From Paludibacteraceae bacterium (GTDB lineage: Bacteria; Bacteroidota; Bacteroidia; Bacteroidales; Paludibacteraceae): a stretch of 64,000 bases of DNA. Where the stretch lies: the NCBI GenBank assembly GCA_024692565.1, contig JAILMN010000025.1, positions 100,476 through 164,475 of the forward strand, read 5' to 3'. This document shows, piece after piece, positions 37,947-46,409 of this stretch. A program made the translations under genes and the position numbers. The notes beneath the pieces are model-generated. The model was not told where the DNA came from. It ran no database searches and saw nothing but the letters and a program-made list of their open reading frames with translations. Position 1 is the first letter of the stretch. Each line of letters begins with the position of its first letter.

Positions 37947-39204
37947 TAATAATCGATTCGAACGTGTTGATCTTGTCTTTTTTGTACTCACAAGACACAC
38001 GTACGTAGTTTTCGGTAAAGCCGAACATACGCCCTTCTTCGCGTTTGGCTTCCCATAGAACGATACCTCTATGTCCCTCTTGCGACCGATAGAATGCTTC
38101 TGTCTTACGCGCCGAAATAGCGTGTAATTCTTTACTTCGGTGTTCCCGTTCTTTCTGCGGTACTACCAACAGATCCATTTCGAGCATCCGCGTGTTGGCA
38201 CGTTCGGAATAGGTGAATACATGCAGCTGCGAAACCGGTAAAGACTCGATGAATGCGACATAATCGCGCCAGTACTCTTCCGTTTCGCCGCGTACACCTA
38301 CCATACAATCGACGCCGATGAACGCATCGGGCATCACGGCCTTGATGTGCGCTACGCGTTCCGCAAACAATTCGCGTGTGTAACGCCTACCCATAATCTT
38401 CAGTACTTCATTACTACCGGACTGCAGCGGAATATGGAAATGCGGTGCAAAATGACGGCTATGTGCCACAAAATCAATGATTTCATCGGATAAAAGGTTC
38501 GGTTCGCAACTGCTGATACGAATGCGAAAATCGCCTTCTATAGCTTCCAATGCACGCAACAGGTCGATGAATCGCTCATTGGTGCTTCGTCCGAAATCAC
38601 CAATGTTCACGCCGGAGAGTATCAGTTCTTTCGCCCCGCCGTTTAACGCCTCCTGTGCTTGCTTTACTACCGTTGAAATCGAAGGATTTCGACTCTTCCC
38701 GCGTGCTAAAGGTATCGTGCAGTAGGAGCAGAAATAATTACATCCGTCCTGCACTTTGAGAAAACAGCGCGTGCGGTCATCCTTGCTGTACGCCCCGTAG
38801 AAATCGTCCACTTCACGGATGGCGGAAGTATATACTTTCGAGGTCTCGGCAGCTCGAGATTTCGACATTTCAAGACGCTGAACGAACTCGTTCAAGTTGA
38901 ATTTCTCATTCTGTCCCAATACATAATCAACGCCTTCTATATGCGCGATTTCATCGGGCTTCAATTGGGCGTAGCAACCCGTAACAATCAGGATTGCATT
39001 CGGATTCTGGCGACGGATTCGATGAATCATCTGCCTATCCTTATGATCCGCAGCATCAGTAACGGAACAGGTGTTAATGATACATATATCCGCCTGTTCG
39101 CCTTGCTTAGCACGCTTGTGTCCGCGTTCCAAAAGTGCCTTGGCTAACGCACTGGATTCGGCAAAATTGAGCTTGCAGCCTAATGTGGTAAATGCAATTT
39201 TCAT
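37933..39204 (-). CDS. mtaB: tRNA t6A37 methylthiotransferase MtaB
   Basis: MtaB is a radical-SAM enzyme that converts t6A to ms2t6A at position 37 of tRNAs. The 423-residue product has the UPF0004 domain cysteines (TTLGCKLN, INTCSVTD, VTGCYAQ), the radical SAM motif CNYFCSYC, SGVNIGDFG, and a TRAM-like C-terminus. The start is ATG 39204, as the frame upstream crosses the promoter at 39219-39250. A short insertion-like stretch (MSKSRAAETSKV) at 38837-38880 separates the two domains and resembles a segment of the AddA-like gene. Confidence 0.94.
   Translation of the reverse strand: MKIAFTTLGCKLNFAESSALAKALLERGHKRAKQGEQADICIINTCSVTDAADHKDRQMIHRIRRQNPNAILIVTGCYAQLKPDEIAHIEGVDYVLGQNEKFNLNEFVQRLEMSKSRAAETSKVYTSAIREVDDFYGAYSKDDRTRCFLKVQDGCNYFCSYCTIPLARGKSRNPSISTVVKQAQEALNGGAKELILSGVNIGDFGRSTNERFIDLLRALEAIEGDFRIRISSCEPNLLSDEIIDFVAHSRHFAPHFHIPLQSGSNEVLKIMGRRYTRELFAERVAHIKAVMPDAFIGVDCMVGVRGETEEYWRDYVAFIESLPVSQLHVFTYSERANTRMLEMDLLVVPQKEREHRSKELHAISARKTEAFYRSQEGHRGIVLWEAKREEGRMFGFTENYVRVSCEYKKDKINTFESIIINTL
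38837..38880. repeat. In-frame TCGAAA/CTCGAG element, mtaB copy
   Basis: Read on the minus strand, this contains two related words ending TCGAAA and a CTCGAG palindrome. The first 22 bases match the AddA-like copy at 18 positions and in the same frame. Confidence 0.5.
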
Positions 39205-39218
39205 TTCAAAAACGGGCG

Positions 39219-39250
39219 CAAAGGTACTACAAAAATCGCGTTTACGCAAA
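39219..39250 (-). promoter_or_regulatory. Promoter for mtaB
   Basis: On the minus strand TTTG (39247-39250), a 20-base spacer, then TACCTTTG (39219-39226). Confidence 0.85.
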
Positions 39251-39266
39251 TTTTTACGCAAAATAA

Positions 39267-39298
39267 TTTGCATATATCAAAAAAAAGCAGTAATTTTG
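39267..39298 (+). promoter_or_regulatory. Promoter for the TPR-ribH-lysC operon
   Basis: TTTG at 39267-39270, a 20-base spacer, then TAATTTTG at 39291-39298. Divergent from the mtaB promoter. Confidence 0.85.
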
Positions 39299-39348
39299 CA
39301 CGCTTTTTGTGAAAGTGTATTATTGTAAATAATAAAAAATCAAATATT

Positions 39349-40032
39349 ATGGCAAAGAAAAAAGAAGAATTTGTTAAGCAGGATGAGCAGCTGCAAGAGG
39401 TTAACGAAGCGCTCTCCGGTGCCGGTAAATGGATCGAGGACAACTCGAATCTGATCAGTTGGATTGTTACGGGAATCGCAGTAGTGGTGATGGCTATCAT
39501 TGCTATCAACCAGTATGTGATTAAGCCCAAAGCTTTAGAGGCCAGCAATGAAAATGCCAAGGCTGTGGTTTATTTCATGGCGGGTGATTTCGACAAAGCG
39601 CTGAACGGTGATGATGCAGAGTGCCTCGGTTTCGAGCAGATTGCAGAGGACTACAGCTTGTATCAGCAAGGTAAATTGGCGGCTTTGTACGCAGGTATCT
39701 GCTATTTCGAGAAAGGCGAATACGAGGATGCTGCCCGTTGGTTGAAGAAATTCAACGCAGAAGACCTTAATATCGCTCCTGCAGCGCGCATGCTTCTGGG
39801 TGACGCGTATGTAGAATTGGAGGAGTACGGCAAGGCAGCTAAGGCTTTTGAAACCGCAGCTAAGTCCGGAAACGAGATGATGGCTCCGATGAGCCTGAAG
39901 AAAGCAGGTCTTGTTTACCTCAAAGAGGGTAAGAACGCCAAGGCAAAGAAAGCGTTTGAAACCATCAAAAACGACTATCCTGCTTCCAACGAAGCTCAAG
40001 ACATCGACAAATATATTGCTATTGCGCAATAA
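39349..40032 (+). CDS. Membrane-anchored tetratricopeptide-repeat protein (YfgM-like)
   Basis: The 227-residue product has a charged cytoplasmic N-terminus, one membrane helix (about 37-53, ISWIVTGIAVVVMAIIAIN), and three to four TPR-like helix pairs outside (AALYAGICYFEKGEYEDAARWLKKF; ARMLLGDAYVELEEYGKAAKAFETA; KKAGLVYLKEGKNAKAKKAFETI). The layout matches YfgM/PF09976 proteins, which assist periplasmic folding with PpiD. It overlaps ribH by one base (TAATG). The start is ATG 39349. Confidence 0.82.
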   Translation: MAKKKEEFVKQDEQLQEVNEALSGAGKWIEDNSNLISWIVTGIAVVVMAIIAINQYVIKPKALEASNENAKAVVYFMAGDFDKALNGDDAECLGFEQIAEDYSLYQQGKLAALYAGICYFEKGEYEDAARWLKKFNAEDLNIAPAARMLLGDAYVELEEYGKAAKAFETAAKSGNEMMAPMSLKKAGLVYLKEGKNAKAKKAFETIKNDYPASNEAQDIDKYIAIAQ

Positions 40033-40508
40033 TGACTACCGACTTGTCCAAATATGATGCCAATCTACTACCCAGCGCTGATGTTCTCGGACGTCAGCGC
40101 TATGCGATAGTAGTAGCGGATTGGAATAGTGATATCACGTTCTTGTTGGCACAGGGCGCTGTAGATACCTTGACCAAACACGGTGTGACGGCAGATAATA
40201 TCGACGTGTTGCACGTGCCGGGTACGGTAGAGTTGACGTATGGCGCTGCGCGTATTATGAAAGAGGAACGCGTGAATGCCGTCATCGTCATCGGATGCGT
40301 GATACAAGGCGACACACCGCATTTCGACTATGTATGTCAGAGCGTGACGCAAGGTGTGTCGATGCTGAATGCCCAAGGTAAAGTGCCCGTGATCTTCTCG
40401 GTGTTGACAGTGCTCAATAAGCAGCAGGCGCTTGACCGCTGTGGCGGTAAATTGGGCAATAAGGGAGTTGAAGGAGCAGTGACGGCTATACGGATGGCTA
40501 ATCTTTGA
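40032..40508 (+). CDS. ribH: 6,7-dimethyl-8-ribityllumazine synthase
   Basis: RibH condenses the ribityl-pyrimidine with 3,4-dihydroxybutanone phosphate in riboflavin synthesis. The 158-residue product shows VVADWNSDIT near residue 30, HVPGTVELTYGA, the VIGCVIQGDTPHFDYVCQSV catalytic region, and FSVLTVLNKQQALDR. Its last codons and stop overlap the first copy of a nine-base repeat. Confidence 0.96.
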   Translation: MTTDLSKYDANLLPSADVLGRQRYAIVVADWNSDITFLLAQGAVDTLTKHGVTADNIDVLHVPGTVELTYGAARIMKEERVNAVIVIGCVIQGDTPHFDYVCQSVTQGVSMLNAQGKVPVIFSVLTVLNKQQALDRCGGKLGNKGVEGAVTAIRMANL

Positions 40509-40530
40509 TGTGTAAGCTGTAATGTGTAAG
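40508..40530. repeat. Nine-base direct repeat spanning the ribH-lysC junction
   Basis: ATGTGTAAG occurs at 40508-40516 and again at 40522-40530. The first copy overlaps the ribH stop and the second carries the lysC start codon. Confidence 0.8.
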
Positions 40531-41766
40531 GTCTACAAGTTCGGAGGGGCTTCCGTTAAGGACGCTGCGGGCGTTCGGAACGTAGAGAAGATAGTGCGTC
40601 TGGCGGACGCGCAGGACGGTCTGATGGTTGTTATATCGGCCATGGGTAAGACCACCAATGCCCTCGAACGTGTAGTAGAATTCCTTGATGCCGGCAAAGA
40701 AGAGCAGGCATTGTCCCAGTGGGTTGATATCATCGATTTCCATGTAGCGATCATGAAGGAATTGGGCCTCAAGCCCGGCATGGACGTACGTTTGCAGGGA
40801 GAAATCCCCTTTGATCCTGCATTGCCGTTTGACGAGAACTACGATCAGATCGTGTCCTTGGGCGAGATTATGTCCACGCAGATCATTGCGGTCTATCTGC
40901 TCAAACAAGGTTTGTCCGTTGAATGGTGGCGAATGCCGAAACTGCTGCGTACGGACGACACCTGGCGTGAGGCTAAGGTAGATAACGAAACGAGTGCAGC
41001 TGCTATCCGTGCCGGTTGGGAAAGACCGAGCCGTCCGCAGATAGTGGTGACGCAAGGCTTTATCGGTGGTACGGCGGAAGGCAAGCATACTACGCTCGGA
41101 CGCGAAGGTTCGGACTATACAGCTGCGCTGTTGGGTAATTACTTGGATGCGGAGAGTGTGACAATCTGGAAAGATGTGCCGGGTATATTAAATGCCGATC
41201 CGCGTATCGAACCCGACACGGTGCTTATACCTTCACTTCGTTACCAAGACGCTGTGGAGTTGAGTTACTCCGGTGCGCAAATCATTCACCCCAAGACCAT
41301 CCGTCCGCTGGAGAATAAGCATATTCCGCTGTATGTCAAGCCATTCGGCAATCCTACCGCAGCAGGTTCATGTATTTCGGCTGAAGGTATCGGACCGATT
41401 GATGTGCCGGTATATATATGGCGCAAGAATCAGATTCTGATCACCATGCGGGCAAAAGATTTCTCGTTTGTGCTGGAGGAGAGTTTGAGTGAAATATTTG
41501 ATATTATTCACAGCAACCGTTTGAAAGTGTCGTTAATACAATCGTCTGCTGTCACGATCTCTGTTTGCGTGGATAACACCCGTTTTGTGCCGGCGGCTAT
41601 AGAGGCGCTGAAAGAACATTTTGATGTGTCATATAACGACAACTTGTCGCTACTGACGATCCGCGGCACCACACCTGATATACTGGAGCGCGCCAAAGCA
41701 GGTCGCACAGTGATGTTGAGTCAGACCACGCGCAGAACTGCACGATTCGTGGTCAAAGAGAGTTAG
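40522..41766 (+). CDS. lysC: Aspartate kinase
   Basis: Phosphorylates aspartate for the lysine, threonine and methionine pathways. The 414-residue product is a monofunctional aspartokinase: KFGGASV at the N-terminus, VVISAMGKTTNALE, TLGREGSDYTAALLG, IWKDVPGILNADPR, and two ACT-like regulatory regions from about residue 300 (ILITMRAKDFSFVLEESLSEIF). The start codon and residues MCK lie in the second copy of a nine-base repeat. KVYKFGGAS follows immediately, so no alternative start is likely. Confidence 0.94.
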   Translation: MCKVYKFGGASVKDAAGVRNVEKIVRLADAQDGLMVVISAMGKTTNALERVVEFLDAGKEEQALSQWVDIIDFHVAIMKELGLKPGMDVRLQGEIPFDPALPFDENYDQIVSLGEIMSTQIIAVYLLKQGLSVEWWRMPKLLRTDDTWREAKVDNETSAAAIRAGWERPSRPQIVVTQGFIGGTAEGKHTTLGREGSDYTAALLGNYLDAESVTIWKDVPGILNADPRIEPDTVLIPSLRYQDAVELSYSGAQIIHPKTIRPLENKHIPLYVKPFGNPTAAGSCISAEGIGPIDVPVYIWRKNQILITMRAKDFSFVLEESLSEIFDIIHSNRLKVSLIQSSAVTISVCVDNTRFVPAAIEALKEHFDVSYNDNLSLLTIRGTTPDILERAKAGRTVMLSQTTRRTARFVVKES

Positions 41767-41785
41767 AATAGGTAGTTTTAATACT

Positions 41786-42892
41786 ATGGAGCATTTGAAA
41801 ATATATTTCACATCCGCTTATTGGTGTGAGTTGTTCAAAAGTTTTTGGCACGCTTTAGGAACGCTCAAGTTCTGGCGCGAACTCATTATGATGACTATCG
41901 GTATGAGCGCCGGAGCAGCAGCAGTTTATTATTTCTTGCTGCCGAGCCACCTGATTGTCGGTTCTATCTCCGGTTTGGCCATCGTTTTCAATACGATTAT
42001 AGGTGGAACAGCTGATACGTTCTCTTATCTCGTGATGGGTTTAAACGCCTTCCTGCTGTTGTTAGCGTTTATCTTGATCGGCAATGAGTTTGGCGCCAAA
42101 ACCGTCTATACGGCGATGATCTTAGGTCCGTTGACCCAAGCATGGGATCGTATCTATCCGTATACCAACCTGACGCACAAAGTGATTGATGCACCGGAGA
42201 TATTGAGTCAGTTGCAGGCCGGTCAACAGGTGCTGGACGCTAACGGCAATCCGTATTTGCTTAGTCGTTCCGGCGAAGTGCTGGAGCGCGTGCTGGATAG
42301 CGTGATGAGTGGTGGTTTGGGATTCGGCGATGTATGGTTCGACCTGATTTGTTTTGTGCTGTTGCTCAGTATATGTCAGGCCTTCCTCTTCCGCATCAAT
42401 GCTTCTACGGGTGGTTTGGATATCTTAGGTAAGATCGTGAATAAGTATCTTCACTTCGATATCGGTTCTTCGGTAGCTATCGGTGGGGCGATTATTTGTT
42501 GTACAGCATTCTTAATCAATGACTTCCGTATGGTGGTAATCGGTATCATCGGAACATGGATTAACGGCTTGGCGATTGACTATTTCACGGCGTCCCTCAA
42601 TAAACGCAAACGCGTATGTATCGTTTCCGGTGAGTCAGAGCGGGTAAGATTGTTTATTGTAGATAGCTTGAAACGCGGATGCTCGCTGTATAAGATTCAA
42701 GGCGGGTATAATCGCGAAGAACATACGGAGATACAGGCATTGCTGACGCAAGATGAGTTCTCCAGCTTGATGGCGTTCATTCGGAATAATAGCATTCAGG
42801 CCTTTATTACTGCCGGTAACTGCTCGGAGGTATATGGATTATGGTTGCGTCACCGCAAACATAACGGTAAATTGGAAATTGTAAATGAATAA
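41786..42892 (+). CDS. YitT-family membrane protein (DUF161 plus DUF2179)
   Basis: The 368-residue product has about five to six hydrophobic segments of the YitT family (SAGAAAVYYFLLPSHLIVGSISGLAIVFN; STGGLDILGKIVNKY) and a C-terminal cytoplasmic DUF2179 domain (RVRLFIVDSLKRGCSLYKIQGGY). YitT relatives are longer than usual here by a hydrophilic insert of about 60 residues (roughly 122-185) between transmembrane segments. The transported substrate is unknown. It follows lysC by 19 bases and overlaps the next gene by eight. Confidence 0.85.
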   Translation: MEHLKIYFTSAYWCELFKSFWHALGTLKFWRELIMMTIGMSAGAAAVYYFLLPSHLIVGSISGLAIVFNTIIGGTADTFSYLVMGLNAFLLLLAFILIGNEFGAKTVYTAMILGPLTQAWDRIYPYTNLTHKVIDAPEILSQLQAGQQVLDANGNPYLLSRSGEVLERVLDSVMSGGLGFGDVWFDLICFVLLLSICQAFLFRINASTGGLDILGKIVNKYLHFDIGSSVAIGGAIICCTAFLINDFRMVVIGIIGTWINGLAIDYFTASLNKRKRVCIVSGESERVRLFIVDSLKRGCSLYKIQGGYNREEHTEIQALLTQDEFSSLMAFIRNNSIQAFITAGNCSEVYGLWLRHRKHNGKLEIVNE

Positions 42893-43796
42893 GCATATGA
42901 AACCAACGTTATTTATTTTAGCTGCAGGCATGGGTAGCCGATACGGCGGCCTGAAGCAAATGGATGGTTTAGGTCCCAATGGCGAGGCCATTTTGGACTA
43001 CAGTGTGTATGATGCGCTTCGCGCAGGTTTCGGAAAGATCGTCTTTGTGATTCGTAAGGATTTTGAGGAAGATTTCCGTCGTGTAGTGTTAAGCAAGTAT
43101 GCCGGAAAGGTGGACTGCGAGTTGTGTTTCCAGTCGGTAGATAAAGTGCCGGCAGGTTGTTCGTATAATCCTGAGCGTAGCAAACCATGGGGTACTAACC
43201 ATGCTGTGCTGATGGGTAAAGAACTTATTCATGAGCCGTTTGCGGTCATTAATGCAGATGATTTCTACGGCAAAGAGTCCTATCAGGTGCTAGCTGATTT
43301 CTTGCGTTCTGTAGAAGGTAAGAAAGGTCAGTATTGTATGGTCGGTTACCGCGTAGCAAACACGCTGAGCGAGAATGGTTCGGTAAGCCGTGGAGTATGC
43401 CAGACAGACGAGAACGGTTTGCTAACAGATGTGGTAGAACGCACGAAGATTGAGAAGAAAAACGGTGTTATTGTCTTTACAGAAGGCGATGTGGATACCG
43501 AATTGGCACCTAACACACCGGTTTCGATGAATATGTGGGGCTTTACGCCGGAATATTTTGACTACAGCGAAGAGGCTTTCCGTGCTTTCCTGGCGGAAAA
43601 AGGGCAGGAGTTGAAGTCGGAATTCTATATCCCGACATTAGTTAACCAACTCATTATCAAGGGCGAAGCTACTTGCAAAGTGCTGGATACACCGTCTAAA
43701 TGGTTTGGTGTGACCTACGCAGAAGATCGTCCGCAAGTAGTCATGAAAATCAATCAGTTAATCCAAGAGGGTGTTTATCCCGAGAAACTATTCTAA
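42885..43796 (+). CDS. Sugar nucleotidyltransferase family protein
   Basis: The 303-residue protein starts with the nucleotidyltransferase signature LFILAAGMGSRYGGLKQMDGLGPNGEAILDYS, has the metal-binding VINADDFYG, and ends with a substrate-binding region (SEFYIPTLVNQLI). Family members attach an NTP to a sugar phosphate. An in-frame ATG at 42897 (MKPTLFILAAG) is an alternative start. It sits with galE and a mannose-6-phosphate-isomerase-like gene, so a role in nucleotide-sugar supply for surface polysaccharide is likely; the sugar is unknown. Confidence 0.82.
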   Translation: MNKHMKPTLFILAAGMGSRYGGLKQMDGLGPNGEAILDYSVYDALRAGFGKIVFVIRKDFEEDFRRVVLSKYAGKVDCELCFQSVDKVPAGCSYNPERSKPWGTNHAVLMGKELIHEPFAVINADDFYGKESYQVLADFLRSVEGKKGQYCMVGYRVANTLSENGSVSRGVCQTDENGLLTDVVERTKIEKKNGVIVFTEGDVDTELAPNTPVSMNMWGFTPEYFDYSEEAFRAFLAEKGQELKSEFYIPTLVNQLIIKGEATCKVLDTPSKWFGVTYAEDRPQVVMKINQLIQEGVYPEKLF

Positions 43797-43797
43797 T

Positions 43798-44829
43798 ATG
43801 GCACGTATATTAGTTACAGGCGGCACAGGATACATCGGTTCGCACACAACGGTGGAGTTGATGCAACAAGGTTACGATGTTACAATCGTGGATAACTTGA
43901 GCAATTCGTCCATCGATGTAATAGACGGCATCGCTGCTATTGTAGGAAAGAAGCCGGAGTTCGCCAATATCGACTGTACGAACTTTGTGGATATGGACGG
44001 TGTATTCCGTTTATATCCGGATATCGTGGGTGTCATTCATTTTGCAGCCAGCAAGGCAGTAGGCGAGTCGGTAGAGAAACCGCTGCTGTATTACCGCAAT
44101 AACTTAGGCAGTCTTTGCACGCTTTTAGAGGTAATGAAACTGCATCAGGTGCAGAATATCGTATTCTCTTCCAGTTGCACGGTATATGGTCAACCGGATG
44201 CAGCGCATCTGCCGGTAGATGAGACGGCACCTATTCAGAAAGCATTGTCTCCATACGGCAACACCAAACAAATCAACGAGGAAATTATATGCGATGAGGC
44301 ACATGCAGATAAGGATTTGCACGCGACCATCTTGCGTTACTTCAATCCCATCGGAGCCCATCCGTCTGCGTTAATCGGTGAGTTGCCGAACGGTGTGCCG
44401 CAGAACTTGCTGCCGTTCATTACGCAAACCGCTGCAGGACTCCGTCCTGAGTTAAAGGTTTTCGGTAATGATTATAACACCCCAGACGGCTCATGCATCC
44501 GCGATTATATCTATGTGGTGGATTTGGCAAAGGCACATGTGAAAGCAATTGATCGTATGTTAAATGTGCCGGATCGTGAACAGGTTGAGGTTTTCAACTT
44601 AGGTACAGGTACCGGTTTAAGTGTACTGACGCTCATCAATGAGTTCAAAGCTGCTACCGGAATAACTATTCCTTATACCATTGTCGGTCGTCGTGAAGGC
44701 GATATTGAGCAAGTATGGGCTGCGCCTAAAAAGGCAAACGAAGTGCTTGGTTGGAAAGCAGACACACCTATTCGCGAAGTATTGGCGTCCGCTTGGAACT
44801 GGGAGAAGCGAATCCGTAAAATCAAATAA
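43798..44829 (+). CDS. galE: UDP-glucose 4-epimerase
   Basis: Interconverts UDP-glucose and UDP-galactose. The 343-residue product has the Rossmann motif VTGGTGYIGSHT at residues 6-17, FAASKAVGESV, the catalytic SSSCTVYG ... YGNTK (Tyr and Lys), and YFNPIGAHPSGLIGE-like residues. The ATG at 43798 is preferred over one 27 bases upstream, because it places the first strand at the usual position and follows the preceding stop by one base. It overlaps the next gene by TAATG. Confidence 0.95.
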   Translation: MARILVTGGTGYIGSHTTVELMQQGYDVTIVDNLSNSSIDVIDGIAAIVGKKPEFANIDCTNFVDMDGVFRLYPDIVGVIHFAASKAVGESVEKPLLYYRNNLGSLCTLLEVMKLHQVQNIVFSSSCTVYGQPDAAHLPVDETAPIQKALSPYGNTKQINEEIICDEAHADKDLHATILRYFNPIGAHPSALIGELPNGVPQNLLPFITQTAAGLRPELKVFGNDYNTPDGSCIRDYIYVVDLAKAHVKAIDRMLNVPDREQVEVFNLGTGTGLSVLTLINEFKAATGITIPYTIVGRREGDIEQVWAAPKKANEVLGWKADTPIREVLASAWNWEKRIRKIK

Positions 44830-45824
44830 TGGCATTATATCCGTTTAAGTTTCGTGCGCAACTCTTCCATAAAATCTGGGGAGGACATACAATCGCGCAG
44901 TGGTACGACCATGTGCCTGTCGACTACGAGAACGTAGGCGAGGCTTGGGTGATGTCGGATGTGGAGAAATATCCGACGGAGGTCATCAATGGTTCGCATG
45001 CCGGGGATTCGTTGCTGGATCTCTTAGAGGTTTATATGGACGAATTAGTGGGTGAGAAGGTATATGATATCTTCGGAAACCATTTCCCGCTGTTGCTTAA
45101 ATTCATTGATGCCACGGATGATTTGTCTATTCAGGTGCATCCGGATGATGACTACGCGCTGGAGAATGAGCAGAGCTTAGGCAAGACGGAGATGTGGTAC
45201 GTGTTACCTTCCGCCCTGGAAGCTGCGGTATATCTGGGTTGGAACCAAGAGATGAATGCTTCGTTGATTCATGCGGCTATTTCCGATGGTTCTCTCGCGC
45301 GCTACTTGCGCGAGTATAATGTTCGCGCGGGCGATGTAGCGTATATCCCTTCGGGAACGGTGCATGCGATGAAACGGAATACCATTGTGGCCGAAATACA
45401 GGAAAACAGCGATATTACCTATCGGTTGTACGATTATAATCGAGTTGGTAACGACGGTAGGATGCGTCCGCTTAAATTAGATAAGGCGCTGGAGGTCGTT
45501 GAGATGAGCCCTTCGAAGGAGGCGGGAGTTACACATGCGCAAGTTGTTGAGGATGGTGCAGTAAATCTCAAGAAGACACCTTATTTCACAGCTAATCTGT
45601 TAACGCCAACACGAACTATTCAGCGTGACTATGCTCCGTTGGATTCGTTTGTGGCTTATATGTGCGTGGAAGGACAGTGTTCTATCAAAGCGCTGGACGC
45701 AGAACAGGATGGTGCGGTAACAATGAAGACGGGCGAGGCAGTACTTATTCCTGCTACACTCAACGATATCGTCATTGAACCGGACGGACGCTGTCAATTG
45801 TTAGAGATTTATATGGAAGTATAA
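44829..45824 (+). CDS. manA: Class I mannose-6-phosphate isomerase
   Basis: Converts mannose-6-phosphate to fructose-6-phosphate. The 331-residue cupin protein has KIWGG near the N-terminus, the zinc-binding SIQVHPDDDYA, GKTEMWYVLP, and the second metal-binding strand PSGTVHAMKRNTIVAEIQENSDITYRLYDYNR. It ends the operon that starts with the TPR protein; a strong bidirectional terminator follows directly. Confidence 0.9.
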   Translation: MALYPFKFRAQLFHKIWGGHTIAQWYDHVPVDYENVGEAWVMSDVEKYPTEVINGSHAGDSLLDLLEVYMDELVGEKVYDIFGNHFPLLLKFIDATDDLSIQVHPDDDYALENEQSLGKTEMWYVLPSALEAAVYLGWNQEMNASLIHAAISDGSLARYLREYNVRAGDVAYIPSGTVHAMKRNTIVAEIQENSDITYRLYDYNRVGNDGRMRPLKLDKALEVVEMSPSKEAGVTHAQVVEDGAVNLKKTPYFTANLLTPTRTIQRDYAPLDSFVAYMCVEGQCSIKALDAEQDGAVTMKTGEAVLIPATLNDIVIEPDGRCQLLEIYMEV

Positions 45825-45852
45825 AAAAAGAGGCTTGAGGCCTCTTTTTTTT
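45824..45852. terminator. Bidirectional terminator between manA and rsmD
   Basis: GAGGC and GCCTC arms (with loop TTGAG) are flanked by A-runs and T-runs on both sides, so the hairpin works for the convergent transcripts. The T-run overlaps the rsmD stop codon. Confidence 0.9.
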
Positions 45853-46381
45853 ATTGGAAGAAACTGAAATGTACACTTCCGTACGTGCGTGTTTCTACGT
45901 GCCGCATATGCGTTGTGAAGTTTGTGTCTTTACCATGTTCAATCACCAGCCAACCGTTTTCTTTGAGGATGTCTTGATTGAGGATGACATCGGGGAGAGT
46001 TGGTAATTGCTCCAAAGCGTATGGAGGATCGGCAAAGATCAGGTCATACTTTGTATGACAGGCGCTAAGGAATTTGAATACATCGCCTCTGATGACGCTT
46101 AGGTTTCGAATGCCGAGTTGTTTACAACAACTGATAATCCAATTTTGCTGCACATGTGCTATTTCTACTGCAGTAACGGAGCGTGCTCCTCTGCTGACAC
46201 ACTCAATACCTATACCACCTGTGCCGGCAAAGAGATCCAACATGTCGATGCCTTCAAAATCCAATCGGTTATTGAGCAGATTAAACAAACTCTCTTTCGC
46301 GAAGTCTGTAGTCGGCCTCGCGGTGATATTTTTAGGGGGCGACAATCGCCGCCCCCCATATGTTCCGGAAATGATTCGCAT
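45851..46381 (-). CDS. rsmD: 16S rRNA (guanine(966)-N2)-methyltransferase
   Basis: RsmD methylates G966 of 16S rRNA. The 176-residue product shows RIISGTYGGRRL, RPTTDFAKESLFNLL, the SAM motif LDLFAGTGGIGIECVSRGA, and the catalytic DPPY in LIFADPPYALEQLP. It is downstream of the membrane protein gene at 46410-47168, with 28 bases between them. Confidence 0.94.
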   Translation of the reverse strand: MRIISGTYGGRRLSPPKNITARPTTDFAKESLFNLLNNRLDFEGIDMLDLFAGTGGIGIECVSRGARSVTAVEIAHVQQNWIISCCKQLGIRNLSVIRGDVFKFLSACHTKYDLIFADPPYALEQLPTLPDVILNQDILKENGWLVIEHGKDTNFTTHMRHVETRTYGSVHFSFFQ

Positions 46382-46409
46382 TGTTTCTTGCTCCGGTGAT
46401 TAGAACCGA

